A DNA stretch of 64,000 nt from Oscillospiraceae bacterium. Its GTDB lineage: Bacteria > Bacillota > Clostridia > Oscillospirales > Ruminococcaceae. Shown here piece after piece: positions 62,094 through 64,000 of this stretch. A program made the position numbers and the translations under genes. Positions within the stretch are counted from its first letter, which is position 1. Each line of letters starts with the position of its first letter. The notes below the pieces were generated by a model that did no database searches, was not told the origin of the DNA, and was given only the letters and a program-made list of their open reading frames with translations. The stretch lies in assembly GCA_015067025.1 (NCBI GenBank), contig SVNC01000010.1:28407-92406 (forward strand). Reading direction: 5' to 3'.

Positions 62094-62297
62094 ATGGATT
62101 TTGAATTACTGAAAAAGCGCAGAGTGAAATATTTGAAATTACAGAAAGAATTAGGAGAAGAACAGCATATCGGTATCGGTTACGTGCTGACTGTTGAGGG
62201 AAAGCAATATCCCGTATTGTCTTGTTTCTCTGTCAGTGGAGAAACGGAAGAAGCAAAGGACAAACTGAAATACCTTATCAACGGTCGAAAAAGTTAA
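62094..62297 (+). CDS. Small hypothetical protein (67 aa)
   Basis: An ATG with AAGGAG before it opens a 67-residue protein (MDFELLKKRRVKYLKLQKEL, then a YVLTVEGKQYPVLSCFSVSGETEEAKDKLKYLINGR part). A helical start and a short beta region are suggested; no family is recognised. It precedes the recombinase by 115 bases. Confidence 0.65.
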   Translation: MDFELLKKRRVKYLKLQKELGEEQHIGIGYVLTVEGKQYPVLSCFSVSGETEEAKDKLKYLINGRKS

Positions 62298-62373
62298 CAA
62301 AACTGTTTCAGCAAATTCGCTGGACTACTCGACCGAGTTGTGATATGTTGTTGCCGTATCCTATTCGGTTTGA

Positions 62374-64000
<1,627 letters not shown>

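Overview
The window looks like a piece of chromosome from an anaerobic, probably spore-forming clostridium close to Ruminococcus (Oscillospiraceae). The evidence is the gene content: a divIVA/ylmH/sepF division cluster, a YlbF-family protein with a cysteine-rich tail, SpoIIE and CwlD of the endospore programme, an endonuclease-type MutL with no MutH, acetate kinase beside TmcAL, and A/T-rich intergenic regions with consensus sigma-A promoters. The species cannot be named from the sequence.

Positions 1-12,500 are a long minus-strand housekeeping run: start of an lspA-like gene, divIVA, ylmH, sepF, yggS, an HlyD-like adaptor, hfq, miaA, mutL, mutS, ylbF and miaB. Between ylbF and mutS lies a cluster of small hairpins (10,437-10,629).

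Positions 12,600-34,070 are mainly surface-glycan genes, interrupted by a minus-strand block (spoIIE, rsmA, radA, cwlD). A plus-strand operon from a perfect sigma-A promoter at 22,981 carries rmlA, rmlB, an FdtB-like aminotransferase, an acetyltransferase, three large or odd glycosyl/polyol-phosphate transferases, a TarI/IspD-like cytidylyltransferase and an SDR. An FdtA-like ketoisomerase 10 kb away on the other strand would complete a route to a dTDP-3-acetamido-3,6-dideoxyhexose. The CDP-type transferases point to a teichoic-acid-like, polyol-phosphate-containing polymer.

Positions 34,070-50,330 are again mostly minus-strand core genes: NUDIX, aroB, an rlmN-family gene, engB, lon, murD, a MurL-like epimerase, tmcAL, the divergent ackA, two unknown genes and a GH3 glycosidase. 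The tmcAL-murL-murD operon suggests that UDP-MurNAc-L-Ala may be extended with L-Glu and then epimerised.

From about 50,470 the character changes. An array of 13 tiny hairpins (50,468-50,923) is followed by accessory, probably mobile DNA that runs off the right edge: a small membrane protein, a sigma-like factor behind an elaborate leader (two promoters of identical design carrying the same palindrome, plus intrinsic terminators), an HTH protein, a LlaJI-like restriction-modification system (one DPPY methylase, one C5 methylase, McrB-like NTPase, McrC/LlaJI-like nuclease), an HTH protein and an ImmA/IrrE-type metallopeptidase that share a homologous C-terminal module, a leader RNA ending in a strong terminator, another HTH protein and a large serine recombinase. 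The best candidates for something new are the restriction cassette with its HTH/peptidase pair, the twin-promoter control region at 51,905-52,298, and the MurD/MurL pair.
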